Positions 7,888 through 17,144 of a DNA stretch of 64,000 nucleotides are shown one piece after another (positions within the stretch are counted from its first letter, which is position 1; every line of letters begins with the position of its first letter). Below the pieces are notes generated by a model, which did no database searches, was not told the DNA's origin, and saw only the letters and a list, made by a program, of their open reading frames with translations. A program made the translations under genes and the position numbers. The stretch lies in contig CAKZGE010000009.1 of NCBI GenBank assembly GCA_936914845.1, positions 56,500 to 120,499 of the forward strand. Reading direction: 5' to 3'. The DNA is from an uncultured Chloracidobacterium sp. GTDB lineage: Bacteria > Acidobacteriota > Blastocatellia > Pyrinomonadales > Pyrinomonadaceae.

Positions 7888-7959
7888 TTGTTTTTCTCTC
7901 CTAGCCCAAAATTTTCAAGTCGCCGCTTATCAAATAAAAACCGATTTTCATTTCGATTT

Positions 7960-8169
7960 TCAGAATGATTTGTAGCGGTTTTTATCCTTTTCCGAAGTCA
8001 TCCCAGACCCGCCTTTTTGCTTGACGCTCGTCTGCGCGCCGCGCAATCTGCGGTTAATAATCTTTTCCAAAAATCCCGTCATTTTCAGCGAAATATAAAA
8101 CAACACGCCGACTACGACGACGATGCCGACGACCCAAACCCAAAAATAATCGTGCAAAGATTGGTGCAT
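7960..8169 (-). CDS. Small single-pass membrane protein A
   Basis: This 69-residue protein has one membrane segment (about 8-30) and a basic cytoplasmic tail that is Lys/Gly/Ser-rich. Its ATG is 1 bp from the stop of the next small gene upstream, and both lie between the PII-like gene and czcD. No family is recognised. Two small membrane proteins next to a PII-like protein beside an RND pump suggest a regulatory or accessory unit, but this is inference from position only. Confidence 0.65.
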   Translation of the reverse strand: MHQSLHDYFWVWVVGIVVVVGVLFYISLKMTGFLEKIINRRLRGAQTSVKQKGGSGMTSEKDKNRYKSF

Positions 8170-8170
8170 T

Positions 8171-8395
8171 TTACCTCCGGCGTTTCTTTCTTTTCGGTTT
8201 CCTGCGCCAGCCGTCTGGGGTTAGTATTTCCACCGCGCCGCCGCGCTCTTTATCTTTCAAATTCTTTTGCCGCGCCGCATTTCGTCGGCTCATTAAAGTG
8301 ACAAACGCGAGCAGCAATAAAAACAAACCGCCGACAGCGACGATTCGCGTCAAAATATGACCTTGATGCTCGGTGATAAAGGCAAATAACATCAA
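8171..8395 (-). CDS. Small single-pass membrane protein B
   Basis: This 74-residue protein has one membrane segment near residues 15-34, followed by a strongly basic tail ending in KPKRKKRRR. It is packed tightly with the neighbouring small gene (1 bp apart) and follows the PII-like gene by 23 bp. The basic tail may contact nucleic acid, lipid head groups or the acidic face of a partner. No family is recognised. Confidence 0.65.
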   Translation of the reverse strand: MMLFAFITEHQGHILTRIVAVGGLFLLLLAFVTLMSRRNAARQKNLKDKERGGAVEILTPDGWRRKPKRKKRRR

Positions 8396-8418
8396 TTATT
8401 AAAACTCACGCGCCGCTT

Positions 8419-8754
8419 CTAAATCGCCTGATTGCCCGCCTCGCCGGTTTGAATGCGGATCGTTTCTTCGACCGGCAGCACGAAGATTTTGCCGTCGCCG
8501 TGATTGCCCGTGCGAGCGTGCTTCTTTATAGCTTCGACAATCGTTTCAACCATTTCATCGCGGACGACGATTTCAATGCGCGTCTTCGGCTTATAAGGCT
8601 GAAGCTCGGTAAAACGGTTGCCGTGCCGGTCAACGCGCCTGCCGAATCCGCGCACGTCCGAGACGGTCAATCCCGGAAAGTTTTCGATGTCTTCGAGTTC
8701 CGCCGTCAGACGGCTTAACATAAACGGTTGAATGACCGCGATTATTATTTTCAT
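8419..8754 (-). CDS. PII-like signalling protein of the metal-efflux-linked group
   Basis: The protein has 111 residues, the normal PII length. It keeps the start MKIIIAVIQPFMLSRL, the strand before the T-loop (SDVRGFGR) and the C-terminal block GDGKIFVLPVEETIRIQTGE of PII proteins. The T-loop segment has no Tyr at the GlnB uridylylation position. A separate PII group is known next to RND metal pumps rather than ammonium transporters, and this gene, 79 bp downstream of czcA, fits that group. It may sense nucleotide or metal state and tune the pump; no such activity can be read from sequence. Confidence 0.85.
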   Translation of the reverse strand: MKIIIAVIQPFMLSRLTAELEDIENFPGLTVSDVRGFGRRVDRHGNRFTELQPYKPKTRIEIVVRDEMVETIVEAIKKHARTGNHGDGKIFVLPVEETIRIQTGEAGNQAI

Positions 8755-8833
8755 CTGTTATTTTTCTCCGAATCGTTTTTATAAGTTTCGGGCAACGACA
8801 AATTCACCAAAAACCGCCGTCGCCCGAAAACGA

Positions 8834-11800
8834 TTATTCTTCAGCGTCTTTTTCAAACCAGCCGTAAAGCGTCGGCAGAATCAGCAATGTTAAAAGCGTT
8901 GACGTAATCAAGCCGCCGATGACGACCGTCGCCAGCGGTCGCTGAACTTCCGCGCCCGCGCTCGTCGCCAGAGCCATCGGAATAAATCCGAGACTGGCGA
9001 CGAGTGCCGTCATCAAAACGGGACGCAATCTTGTCTCCGCGCCTTCGCGCACTGCTTCCGCCAAACTGCGCCCTTCCTGACGAAGCTGGTTGATAAAGCT
9101 GACCATCACCACGCCGTTTAAAACCGCTACGCCGAACAGGGCGATAAATCCGACTCCGGCGGAAATCGAAAAAGGCATTCCGCGCAGAGCGAGCGCGAAA
9201 ATTCCGCCGACGATGGCAAAAGGAATTCCCGTGTAAATCAGCGCGGCTTGTTTGATTGAATTAAATGTCGTGTAGAGCAGCACGAAAATCAGAAACAGCG
9301 CGATGGGGACGACGATTAAAAGGCGTGCGGAAGCTCGCTGCAAATTCTCGAACGTGCCGCCCCATTTCAAGTAATATCCGGGCGGGAGCTGAACTTCTTT
9401 TTCGAGTTTCGCCTGCGCGTCCGTGACGAACGAGCCGATGTCGCGCCCGCGCACGTTCAGCTCGACACCGATGCGGCGGCGCGTGTCCTCGCGCGTGATT
9501 TGCGCGGCGCCTTCGACCAAAGAGATGTCGGCGATTTGCGAGAGCGGCACGCGCGCGCCAGTCGGCGCGGTCAGCAGCAGATTTCTGATCGAATTTATAT
9601 CGCGTCCCGCGTCTTCGTTAAGGCGGACGACCAAATTGAAACGCTGCTCGCCCTGATAAACCTGCCCGACTTCTTTACCCGCGACGATTGATTCGACCAT
9701 CGTGTTTACGTCCTCGACGTTCAGACCGTAACGCGCAATCGCCGCGCGGTCCGGTTTGATTTGCAGCTGCGGCAAACCGGAAGTCGCTTCGGCTTTGACA
9801 TCTTCCGCGCCCTGCACGCCTTGGACGGAACGAACGATTTCATCCGCCTTTTGCTTGAGAACTTCAAGATCGTCGCCGTAAAGTTTAATGGCGACATCCG
9901 AGCGCACGCCGGAAATGAGTTCCGCCACGCGCAGTTCAATCGGCTGCGAGAAACTGACAATCGCGCCCGGAACTTTTTTCTCTAACGCCTGCGACATCAT
10001 TTCAACGAGTTCGGTTTTATCTTTCGTCGTCGTCCATTCGTCGTGCGGCTTTAAGGCAACGTAAAGGTCGGAGAAATCCACGCTCATCGGGTCGGTGGCG
10101 ACTTCGGCGCGTCCCGTCTTGGAAATCACGGTTTTAACTTCCCGGAAGTCCATCAAAACCTTTTCGACTTCCGTCGTGTTTCTCACCGATTCTTCCAGTG
10201 AAATACTGGGCAGCCGCTGCACCTGCACGGCTAAATCGCCTTCATCGAGACGCGGGATAAATTCCGAACCAAGGTAAGGAAAAATCGCGCCGGAGATAAA
10301 GACGAGCGCGACGGCAATCGCCAGTGCCTGCCCGCGCCAGCGGTTGACGAACTCGAACGACGGCGTGTAGATTTTCTTCGCCCAGCGAATCAGAAAACTT
10401 TCCTTTTCCGAAACCTTGCCGCTTAAAACTAAAGTCATCATCGCCGGAACGTAAGTTAAACTGAGAATAAGTGAGCCGAGCAGAGCGAAAATCACGGTCA
10501 GAGCCATCGGCACGAACATTTTTCCTTCGATGCCTCGAAGAGACAGAATCGGCAGGTAAACGATGGCGATAATGGCGACGGCGAAAACGACGGGACGCGC
10601 GACTTCCAAACACGATTCTAAAATCGTGCGTTGCGGAACTTCGCGGTGTCCGAGCGTTTCGGCTTCGTGCTGCGCTTCGGCGCGGCGGCGAACCGTGTTT
10701 TCGACCATCACGACCGCGCCGTCAACAATTAAGCCGAAATCAAGTGCGCCCAAGCTCATCAAGTTTCCCGACACATTAAATATCCGCATTAAAATCGCGG
10801 CGAAAAGCATCGAGAGCGGAATAATCGTGGCGACGAGCAGCGCGCCGCGCCAGTTGCCTAAAAGAACCATCAGCACGACGATGACGAGAATCGCGCCTTC
10901 AATTAAATTCTTTTCGACTGTCGCAATCGCGCGGTCAATCAGTTCCGTGCGGTCGTAAAACGGGATGAGTTCAACGCCTTTCGGCAAAGATTTTTTGACC
11001 GTTTCGACGCGCTCTTTGACGGCTTCGACGACGGTGCGCGAGTTTGCGCCTTTGAGCATTAGCACGATTCCGGCGACGATCTCGCCTTTGCCTTCGCTCG
11101 TTACCGCGCCTTGCCGAACGGTCGCGCCTTCGACGATTTCGCCGACATCTTTGACGTAAACCGGAACGCCTTCCGCGCCGGTTTTGACGACGATGTTACC
11201 GATGTCTTCCGGGTTTTCAACCAATCCAAGCCCGCGCAAAAGATATTGTTCCGCGCCTTTTTGAATGTATGCGCCGCCGACGTTGGCGTTGTTTCTGCCG
11301 ACGGCTTCGTAAACATCGCGCAGGGTCAATCCGTAAGACTGTAATTTGTTCGGGTCGAGCCGCACCTGATACTGCTTCTCAAAACCGCCGAAGCTGTTGA
11401 TTTCCGTCGCGCCGGGAACGCCCAAAAGCTGTCGCCGCACGTTCCAATCCTGCACGGTTCTGAGGGATTTTGCGTCGTAATCGGAGCCGGGCGCGGCTCT
11501 TAATTCATACTGGTAAATCTCGCCCAAGCCGGTCGAAATCGGACCCATTTCCGGCGAGCCGATGCCGTCGGGGATTTGTTCGCGCGCCGCCGCGAGCCGT
11601 TCGAGAACAAGTTGTCGGGCGAAATAAGTGTCAACCGAATCGTCGAAAACAATCGTCACGGCGGACAGTCCGAACTTGGAAACCGAGCGGATTTCTTCGA
11701 CATCCGGCAAGCCGGACATCGCCACTTCGACCGGAAAAGTAACCTGCCGCTCCATCTCCAGCGGCGCGAGCGACGGCGCGCTAGTCAGAACCTGCACCTG

Positions 11801-11935
11801 CACGTTAGTGACATCCGGCACGGCATCAATCGGTAAATTAATAAGGCTGTATGCGCCCGCCGCCGCCATAATTGCAACGAGCAAGAGGACTATCAGCCTG
11901 TTTTCAACGGAGAAACGAATTAGTGCGTTTATCAT
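8834..11935 (-). CDS. czcA: CzcA-type heavy-metal RND efflux pump
   Basis: This is the 1033-residue inner-membrane proton/metal antiporter of a tripartite pump. The fourth membrane segment carries DFGLIVDGAVVMVEN, which matches the HME-1 signature DFGx3DGAx3VEN of Zn/Co/Cd transporters and not the CusA pattern. Two large periplasmic loops and twelve membrane segments are visible, with GIPFAIVGGIFAL and similar glycine-rich helices near the end. The length is normal and no break is seen. It lies 57 bp downstream of czcB in the operon. Confidence 0.97.
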   Translation of the reverse strand: MINALIRFSVENRLIVLLLVAIMAAAGAYSLINLPIDAVPDVTNVQVQVLTSAPSLAPLEMERQVTFPVEVAMSGLPDVEEIRSVSKFGLSAVTIVFDDSVDTYFARQLVLERLAAAREQIPDGIGSPEMGPISTGLGEIYQYELRAAPGSDYDAKSLRTVQDWNVRRQLLGVPGATEINSFGGFEKQYQVRLDPNKLQSYGLTLRDVYEAVGRNNANVGGAYIQKGAEQYLLRGLGLVENPEDIGNIVVKTGAEGVPVYVKDVGEIVEGATVRQGAVTSEGKGEIVAGIVLMLKGANSRTVVEAVKERVETVKKSLPKGVELIPFYDRTELIDRAIATVEKNLIEGAILVIVVLMVLLGNWRGALLVATIIPLSMLFAAILMRIFNVSGNLMSLGALDFGLIVDGAVVMVENTVRRRAEAQHEAETLGHREVPQRTILESCLEVARPVVFAVAIIAIVYLPILSLRGIEGKMFVPMALTVIFALLGSLILSLTYVPAMMTLVLSGKVSEKESFLIRWAKKIYTPSFEFVNRWRGQALAIAVALVFISGAIFPYLGSEFIPRLDEGDLAVQVQRLPSISLEESVRNTTEVEKVLMDFREVKTVISKTGRAEVATDPMSVDFSDLYVALKPHDEWTTTKDKTELVEMMSQALEKKVPGAIVSFSQPIELRVAELISGVRSDVAIKLYGDDLEVLKQKADEIVRSVQGVQGAEDVKAEATSGLPQLQIKPDRAAIARYGLNVEDVNTMVESIVAGKEVGQVYQGEQRFNLVVRLNEDAGRDINSIRNLLLTAPTGARVPLSQIADISLVEGAAQITREDTRRRIGVELNVRGRDIGSFVTDAQAKLEKEVQLPPGYYLKWGGTFENLQRASARLLIVVPIALFLIFVLLYTTFNSIKQAALIYTGIPFAIVGGIFALALRGMPFSISAGVGFIALFGVAVLNGVVMVSFINQLRQEGRSLAEAVREGAETRLRPVLMTALVASLGFIPMALATSAGAEVQRPLATVVIGGLITSTLLTLLILPTLYGWFEKDAEE

Positions 11936-11992
11936 AAAATCTTTTTATTTAATCCAAAATCCAAAATCTAAGATCCAAAATCCGAATTCGGA

Positions 11993-13594
11993 TTAGTGTT
12001 CGTCGCCGAGTTCACCTTTTTGCATCTGCGTCTTGAGAGTGAAACTGCCTTTGGTAACTACTTTTTCGCCGATTTCCAGACCGCTTTTAACGACCGTATA
12101 GCCTTCGATGTCGCCGCCGATTTCGACTTCGCGCACTTCAAACGCGCCCGGTTCATTTTCCTTTGGGACAAAGACGATGGTTTTTTCGCCTTCCCTTTGA
12201 ATCGCTTCGGAATTGACGACGATTTCCGAGCCGCCGCCCGCTTCGCTGCCCGTCTGAAAACCGACTTCGGTAAACATCCCTGCACGGAGTTTGCCGTTCG
12301 GATTCGGAACTTCTAAGCGAACGCGAGCCGTGCGCGAAGTTTCGTCAAGGCGCGGGTCAATGTAGCTGATGCGCCCGTTGATCGAGCCGATTGAAGGCGA
12401 TTTGATTTCGGCGATTGAACCGATTGAAAGTTTCCCGACGCTTGCTTCCGGCACGTTGGCGATAACGTAAACGGTCGAAAGATTTGAGATGGCGAAAAGC
12501 GGTGTCGCCGCATCTATCCCTGCGCCGGCGTTAAACTTTCGCTCGGTAATTACGCCCGCGAGCGGAGCGCGAACTGCGACGAGCGATGTGTCCTTCGTGT
12601 GGTCATCGCGCTGGAGATTTTCTTCGCTGATGCCGAGAGTCCGCAGTTGATTTTGGATATGCTCGTAATCAACTTGCGCCGTCTGGACTTCGGCGCGGGC
12701 TTCCTGAATTTCTTTGTTCAAACCGATATTCGACTGAAAATCGTAATCGGCTTTCGCCGTTTTATAATTGGTTTCGGCGGAAATCATATCTTTGCCCGCG
12801 CCCGCGCCTAGTTCGATAAGTTTCTTGGTTCTTCTTAAAGTCGCTTCGGCTTCGTCGAGCCGGGCTTTCGCCTGCAAAATCGAAACACGGTTTTCCGCTT
12901 TCTGCACGCGCGCTAGATTCGTCTGCGCTAATGCGAGCCGCGTTTTGGCTTCGTTCAGTTTGCCGTGCATTTCCGCCAGCTGCGGGCTGGAAACCGTTGC
13001 TAAGACTGCGCCTTGATTAACATAATCGCCCACGCCGTAAAAGACGTTTTCGATGCGACCGCCGACGAGCGGTGTCGCCATTTCGGTTTTTTCCGGGTTC
13101 AGCTCGACCGCGCCGGTGACATAAAGTTTGGCGATTGCTGGTCGCTGCGTCGCGCCTTCGGTTTGAATTCCGGCGGAATTTAGTGAATCAGGATCGAGTT
13201 TGACCTCTTCGCCCGTTTCGTTTTCGCTGTGACCGCCGGCTTCTTCCTTTTTCTCACTGGTTTCGACGCTTACATTCGTCGCCGTTTTTTTCGTCGCCAT
13301 CCAAGCTAAACCGATGATGGCGACGAGCGCGATTATCGCGGCGGTCAAAAGCCACGCGAACATTTTTTTCGGCTTGGACGCGGCGGGCGAGTCGGTTTCG
13401 GTATATTCTCGCTCTTCGACGACCACTACCGATTTTTCATCGGCTTGGTCTTCGAGCCGCCGCAGTTCCGCTTCGTCTTTATCGTGATGTGTGGTTTCTT
13501 CTGCGGAAACAACGGTTCGGGAGATGGTTTTTCCAGTCTCGTTTTTGGTAATTTCTTCTTTCATTTCAGTTTCTTGTTTATTGTTTTTATTCAT
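11993..13594 (-). CDS. czcB: CzcB-type periplasmic adaptor (membrane fusion protein)
   Basis: The 533-residue adaptor links the RND pump to the outer-membrane channel. A charged cytoplasmic N-terminus of about 80 residues (rich in Glu, Lys and Asp) precedes one membrane anchor (about 81-103). Then come a Glu-rich linker, the lipoyl/barrel half-motif GGRIENVFYGVGDYVNQG, a long alpha-helical hairpin (about 210-330), and the second half (VRAPLAGVITERKFNAGAGI). The long cytoplasmic extension is unusual for the family. The gene lies 16 bp downstream of czcC. Confidence 0.95.
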   Translation of the reverse strand: MNKNNKQETEMKEEITKNETGKTISRTVVSAEETTHHDKDEAELRRLEDQADEKSVVVVEEREYTETDSPAASKPKKMFAWLLTAAIIALVAIIGLAWMATKKTATNVSVETSEKKEEAGGHSENETGEEVKLDPDSLNSAGIQTEGATQRPAIAKLYVTGAVELNPEKTEMATPLVGGRIENVFYGVGDYVNQGAVLATVSSPQLAEMHGKLNEAKTRLALAQTNLARVQKAENRVSILQAKARLDEAEATLRRTKKLIELGAGAGKDMISAETNYKTAKADYDFQSNIGLNKEIQEARAEVQTAQVDYEHIQNQLRTLGISEENLQRDDHTKDTSLVAVRAPLAGVITERKFNAGAGIDAATPLFAISNLSTVYVIANVPEASVGKLSIGSIAEIKSPSIGSINGRISYIDPRLDETSRTARVRLEVPNPNGKLRAGMFTEVGFQTGSEAGGGSEIVVNSEAIQREGEKTIVFVPKENEPGAFEVREVEIGGDIEGYTVVKSGLEIGEKVVTKGSFTLKTQMQKGELGDEH

Positions 13595-13610
13595 CGCAAA
13601 AAGTCACACC

Positions 13611-15023
13611 TCACTTCGTTTCCGGCAAAAGCCCGCCTGCGCCGAGCGCGACGTTTAGATCAACCTGGGCGCGATAACGCTGTGTCAGGGCTTCGGTCAA
13701 ATCGCGCGTCGCGTCCAAAAGGCGACGCTGTTCGGCAATCAGGTCGGTAATTTTTATTTCGCCGATTTCATAAACTTTGCGGAAAGTTTCGACATTTTGA
13801 GTCGAGCGCGGAATCGCCGCGTTTTCCAAAGTTGAAACGGCGCGACTCGCCGCTTCAAAGCGTTGATACGCCGCCAGAATCTCGCCCCTGACGACGCGCT
13901 CGGCGAATTCACGCCTGGCTTGCGCCTGCCTGACGGCGATTTCCGCTTCGGCTTTCGCGCCTTGATTTTTGTTGAAAATGGGAATGCCGACGGCGACCCC
14001 GAAAGTAAGCGAGCGGTCGCGCTGGGAAAACGGAACGGGCGCGTCGAACGTCGAACGCCCCTGCGTGTAGCGCGTGTAGGCGGTCAAATCGGGACGCGAC
14101 GAAGCGCGAACGAGCCTGAGTCCGGCAGTAGCAACTTGTTCTTCGATTTGCGCCAGCCGAATATCGGGACGGGTTCTGAGAGCGATATTTACCGCCGCTT
14201 CGCGCGTAATCGGTAGGGCGGGCAGAATTGCCGAAGTCAGTTGCTCGCGCAACCGAAGTGGCTCGTCGAATGAAAGTCCGGCAAGCAGTTTTAGCTGGGT
14301 CAGAGAAGACTGAAGCCGACCTTCGGCAAGCTGGCGGCGCGAGCGCAGACGCTCGACTTCTGCCTGCAAAAGATTCAACTCCAGTGGTGCGGTGTCGCCT
14401 TCGTTGACGCGAATCTGGACGAATTTCGTCGTCTCCAAATCGAGTTCGAGCAGTCGTTCGGTCGCGTCGAGTTCGCGCAGAGCGGCGAGAGCTTCGGCGT
14501 AATTGGTTAAAATGTTTGCCGCTAAAACTCTTTCGCGGTTGCGAACGTCCGCTTCGCTCGCTTCGATTTCGATTTGAGCGACATTGATTCGCGCTTCGCG
14601 CCGACCGTAAATTTCAATCGGCAGAGACGCGCCGACCGTAAATTCGCCGTCGCCGCCGTTGCCGACTAACCTGCCCGAAGATTGTTCAAATTCGAGCGTC
14701 GGGTTCGGGCGCAGTCGAGCTTGACTCAGCCGCGCTCGCGCCCGTTCGATTCCGAGCCGCGAAGCCGCTAAATCCTGATTGCTATTCAAGGCGCGTTCAA
14801 TTAGTTCATTGATCGAAACTCCGTCTTGGCTGTTGTAATAATTCGGCAAAACCGAAACTAAAATCGGTTTCGCTGCGTTGGTATTTGCTTCGCTTAGAGC
14901 GGCGGCGACCGGCTCGGTTTTCGCAACGAGCCTAGATTCCTGCGCCGCTGTCGTCGTCGAGAGAAGAGCAAGCGCGCAGGCGACGGCGCACCACGCTCTG
15001 CTCCGCGTAATAAAAAATCTCAT
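13611..15023 (-). CDS. czcC: CzcC-type outer-membrane efflux channel
   Basis: The 470-residue protein belongs to the TolC-like outer-membrane factor family. A signal peptide (about 1-27, cleaved near TTAAQ) is followed by two repeats of long alpha-helical and strand segments typical of these trimeric channels (for example SINELIERALNSNQDLAASRLGIERARARL). It completes the CzcCBA tripartite pump. A 148-bp gap separates it from the leader gene upstream. Confidence 0.94.
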   Translation of the reverse strand: MRFFITRSRAWCAVACALALLSTTTAAQESRLVAKTEPVAAALSEANTNAAKPILVSVLPNYYNSQDGVSINELIERALNSNQDLAASRLGIERARARLSQARLRPNPTLEFEQSSGRLVGNGGDGEFTVGASLPIEIYGRREARINVAQIEIEASEADVRNRERVLAANILTNYAEALAALRELDATERLLELDLETTKFVQIRVNEGDTAPLELNLLQAEVERLRSRRQLAEGRLQSSLTQLKLLAGLSFDEPLRLREQLTSAILPALPITREAAVNIALRTRPDIRLAQIEEQVATAGLRLVRASSRPDLTAYTRYTQGRSTFDAPVPFSQRDRSLTFGVAVGIPIFNKNQGAKAEAEIAVRQAQARREFAERVVRGEILAAYQRFEAASRAVSTLENAAIPRSTQNVETFRKVYEIGEIKITDLIAEQRRLLDATRDLTEALTQRYRAQVDLNVALGAGGLLPETK

Positions 15024-15171
15024 TATAATTCCTAATCAAAATAATCATCGAGTCGGCTTTTTTCGCCGATTGAAACGGCTGAAAAAAGCAAAGTCGGACG
15101 TAAACCGATAGCGCATACTTCCCGCTTTTCAGGCGGAAAATTGACATAATTCAGGTTAATCGGGCGTTTGA

Positions 15172-15570
15172 TTAGGAAAGTTTGGGCGGGTGATACGGTG
15201 GCGGAAGCGAGTTATAAACAGGTTCGCCGAAATGAAAAGCGATTTGCTCGCTATGGAAAATTGCCGGTTCTTTCGGCGGGATAATCAGATTCGGAATTGC
15301 CGTCGCGTGGCAAAAACACTCGTCGTTGCAAACGGTTTGCTGATTTTCCGGCGGTCGGCTCTCGGCGGCGGAGAACGATTTTTCCTCCGAACCTTTATCG
15401 CTTTCGATAAAGTTGCGTTCAAGCGTTGCGGGCGAAGTTTGTGCGGCGGCGAAAGTCGGCTCGTCGCAAAAGACGGGACACAAAAGCTCAATCACAATCA
15501 GGAAGAGACAAAACGCGCTGAATCGGCGTTTGTGTTTTTTCTTTTTGATGATTTGAAAAAAGCGTTTCAT
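15172..15570 (-). CDS. Small secreted Cys-containing protein, first gene of the czc operon
   Basis: The 132-residue protein has a strongly basic start (KKKKHKRR) and one hydrophobic segment (about 17-35), consistent with a signal peptide or anchor. The mature part contains CNDECFCHAT, a cluster that could bind soft metals, and further His-containing patches near the end (HSEQIAFHFGE). It is the first gene after the predicted promoter. Position and metal-ligand content resemble small periplasmic regulators or metal buffers that open czc operons, but no family is recognised. Confidence 0.6.
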   Translation of the reverse strand: MKRFFQIIKKKKHKRRFSAFCLFLIVIELLCPVFCDEPTFAAAQTSPATLERNFIESDKGSEEKSFSAAESRPPENQQTVCNDECFCHATAIPNLIIPPKEPAIFHSEQIAFHFGEPVYNSLPPPYHPPKLS

Positions 15571-15611
15571 TTTCTCGTAATTAAACTTTGTGAACAGTTT
15601 CCCTTGCTAGA

Positions 15612-15658
15612 AATTTAACGGTTGCAATCTTACATTGTCAAACTAGATTTTAGACAAT
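15612..15658 (-). promoter_or_regulatory. Predicted czc operon promoter with overlapping palindrome
   Basis: On the minus strand TTGACA (15641-15636) is followed after 18 bases by TAAATT (15617-15612), 42 bp from the start of the leader gene. The -35 box lies inside ATTGTC-N13-GACAAT (15634-15658), whose inner bases also partly pair. That is a good position for a repressor or activator of the operon. The regulator is not identified, and the site does not resemble the SmtB-type operator at 2570. Confidence 0.5.
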
Positions 15659-15839
15659 CGTTCGGTGAGTAAATTTTTTGCCGAGTCGTATGTGAGGTTC
15701 TAAATACGAATTTTGCCCGTTTTTGAATGTGTTCACTTGAAAACGAATCGCTGTTCCGGGTTTGAATATGTTAGGGCGTTTTGATGAAGATGTAAGATTC
15801 AGCGAGAATATAAGTTGTTGCCTTCATTATTGAGATTTT

Positions 15840-16487
15840 ATGAATTCGGTGTTGCCCATAATTTTTTTCCTCGCTATTTTGGCTCTGGTTTTTCTTTTCG
15901 TTTATAGCCAGATCGGGAGTCGCCGAAAGAGAGTCGAGCAGCCGTTTTCTTATAAAAGCCGGCATCGTCTTTTTACTCCGACCGAAACCGCTTTTTTATA
16001 CGCGCTCGAAAAGGCTGTTGGGAACGAGTATCGTATTTTTGGTAAAGTGCGTCTCGCCGACATCGTGGATACCGAAGTTTATCGTGGGGTTGGAGACAAA
16101 GCCTTCAGCCTGATCGCTTATAAGCATATTGATTTTCTTTTGTGCGACAAGCGCGACTCGTCTATCGTATGTGCGGTTGAGTTGGATGATTGGACGCACG
16201 GCAGCGACAGGAGACGAGTCAAAGACGCGGAAAAAGAATATGCTCTAAATTCGGCTTCTGTTCCGCTCGTGCGGTTTTTGCCCGACTCCGGTTACGCACT
16301 TAACGGAATCAGAGCTAAAATTTTTGACAAAACCGGAAAGGTGGCAGTTCCTCGAATTTTGCCGGAGCTGGTATGTCCAAAATGCGGAGCCGACCGAGCG
16401 GCGCGTTTGGCAAAATCGGGTGTTCACAAAGGTAATTTTTTTATCGGTTGCAGTAATTACCCCGATTGCCGGTTTATTGCGGAATGA
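15840..16487 (+). CDS. DUF2726 protein with C-terminal topoisomerase-type zinc ribbon
   Basis: This 215-residue protein has an N-terminal membrane helix (about 5-24). A DUF2726 domain follows (about 40-165), a restriction-endonuclease-like fold recognised by LFTPTE, HIDFLLCD and VCAVELDDWTHG. The C-terminal zinc ribbon reads CPKCGADRAAR ... GCSNYPDCRF and resembles those of topoisomerase I. The architecture suggests a membrane-tethered protein that acts on nucleic acid. It is on the opposite strand to the metal operon and overlaps the next gene by 4 bp. Confidence 0.85.
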   Translation: MNSVLPIIFFLAILALVFLFVYSQIGSRRKRVEQPFSYKSRHRLFTPTETAFLYALEKAVGNEYRIFGKVRLADIVDTEVYRGVGDKAFSLIAYKHIDFLLCDKRDSSIVCAVELDDWTHGSDRRRVKDAEKEYALNSASVPLVRFLPDSGYALNGIRAKIFDKTGKVAVPRILPELVCPKCGADRAARLAKSGVHKGNFFIGCSNYPDCRFIAE

Positions 16488-16933
16488 CAAACTCAAATCA
16501 ATTAACCGACTGTGCGAAATGCAGAGAAATAGCTGAATTCATTGAAGGCGGTGACAGCGAGGCGTTGACGTATAGACCGAATCCGATGTATGCCAAAAGC
16601 GATTTGGTTATCTTGGTGGACGTGAAAAAGGCTTATGAGCTTGTAGTGGCTCGCGGGCAGATGCCGACGTTTGCCAACGACACGGATAGTTTAGTGCGTC
16701 TTGTTTCGGATAATGAAATTTGTGAGGAACATATTTATCACGTTAATCCGAGCGAGCCGGGACTTCTCATCACTTTTGATTTTTATAATCTGGAAACTCA
16801 GAGTCGTGAGAGTCTGAATGTTTTGGCGGACGGCAACCACCGCGCGGTTCGTTCGCTGTTGGAAAGGCGAAGGTTTTATTTTTACTATTTGGATGTAGAA
16901 GCGACGAGAGCGATTGTCGAAGCGTGGCGATAG
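16484..16933 (+). CDS. Hypothetical protein coupled to the DUF2726 gene
   Basis: The ATG at 16484 overlaps the DUF2726 stop (ATGA), so translation is probably coupled; an upstream in-frame start at 16466 is less likely. The product has 149 residues, with a Cys pair near the N-terminus (CAKC) and a mixed alpha/beta composition without membrane segments. No family is recognised. It may work with the DUF2726 protein. Confidence 0.65.
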   Translation: MTNSNQLTDCAKCREIAEFIEGGDSEALTYRPNPMYAKSDLVILVDVKKAYELVVARGQMPTFANDTDSLVRLVSDNEICEEHIYHVNPSEPGLLITFDFYNLETQSRESLNVLADGNHRAVRSLLERRRFYFYYLDVEATRAIVEAWR

Positions 16934-17144
16934 GTTTTGATTAGCAGAATTGAAAATTTCTATTGCAAACGAATTTAGGGTTCGATTTGTTGGAGCGATG
17001 TATCGGCGAAAAAAGATCTTTTGCAAAAGATTTTTTGGCACGAGTCGTGCTTCTTAATGTATTAGGTTAAAGAAAAGGATAAAAAGGTTAAGCCGGAAAT
17101 TTACTTTTAACTCCAATGCTTGCAATAATTTACAGAGCAGAAGC

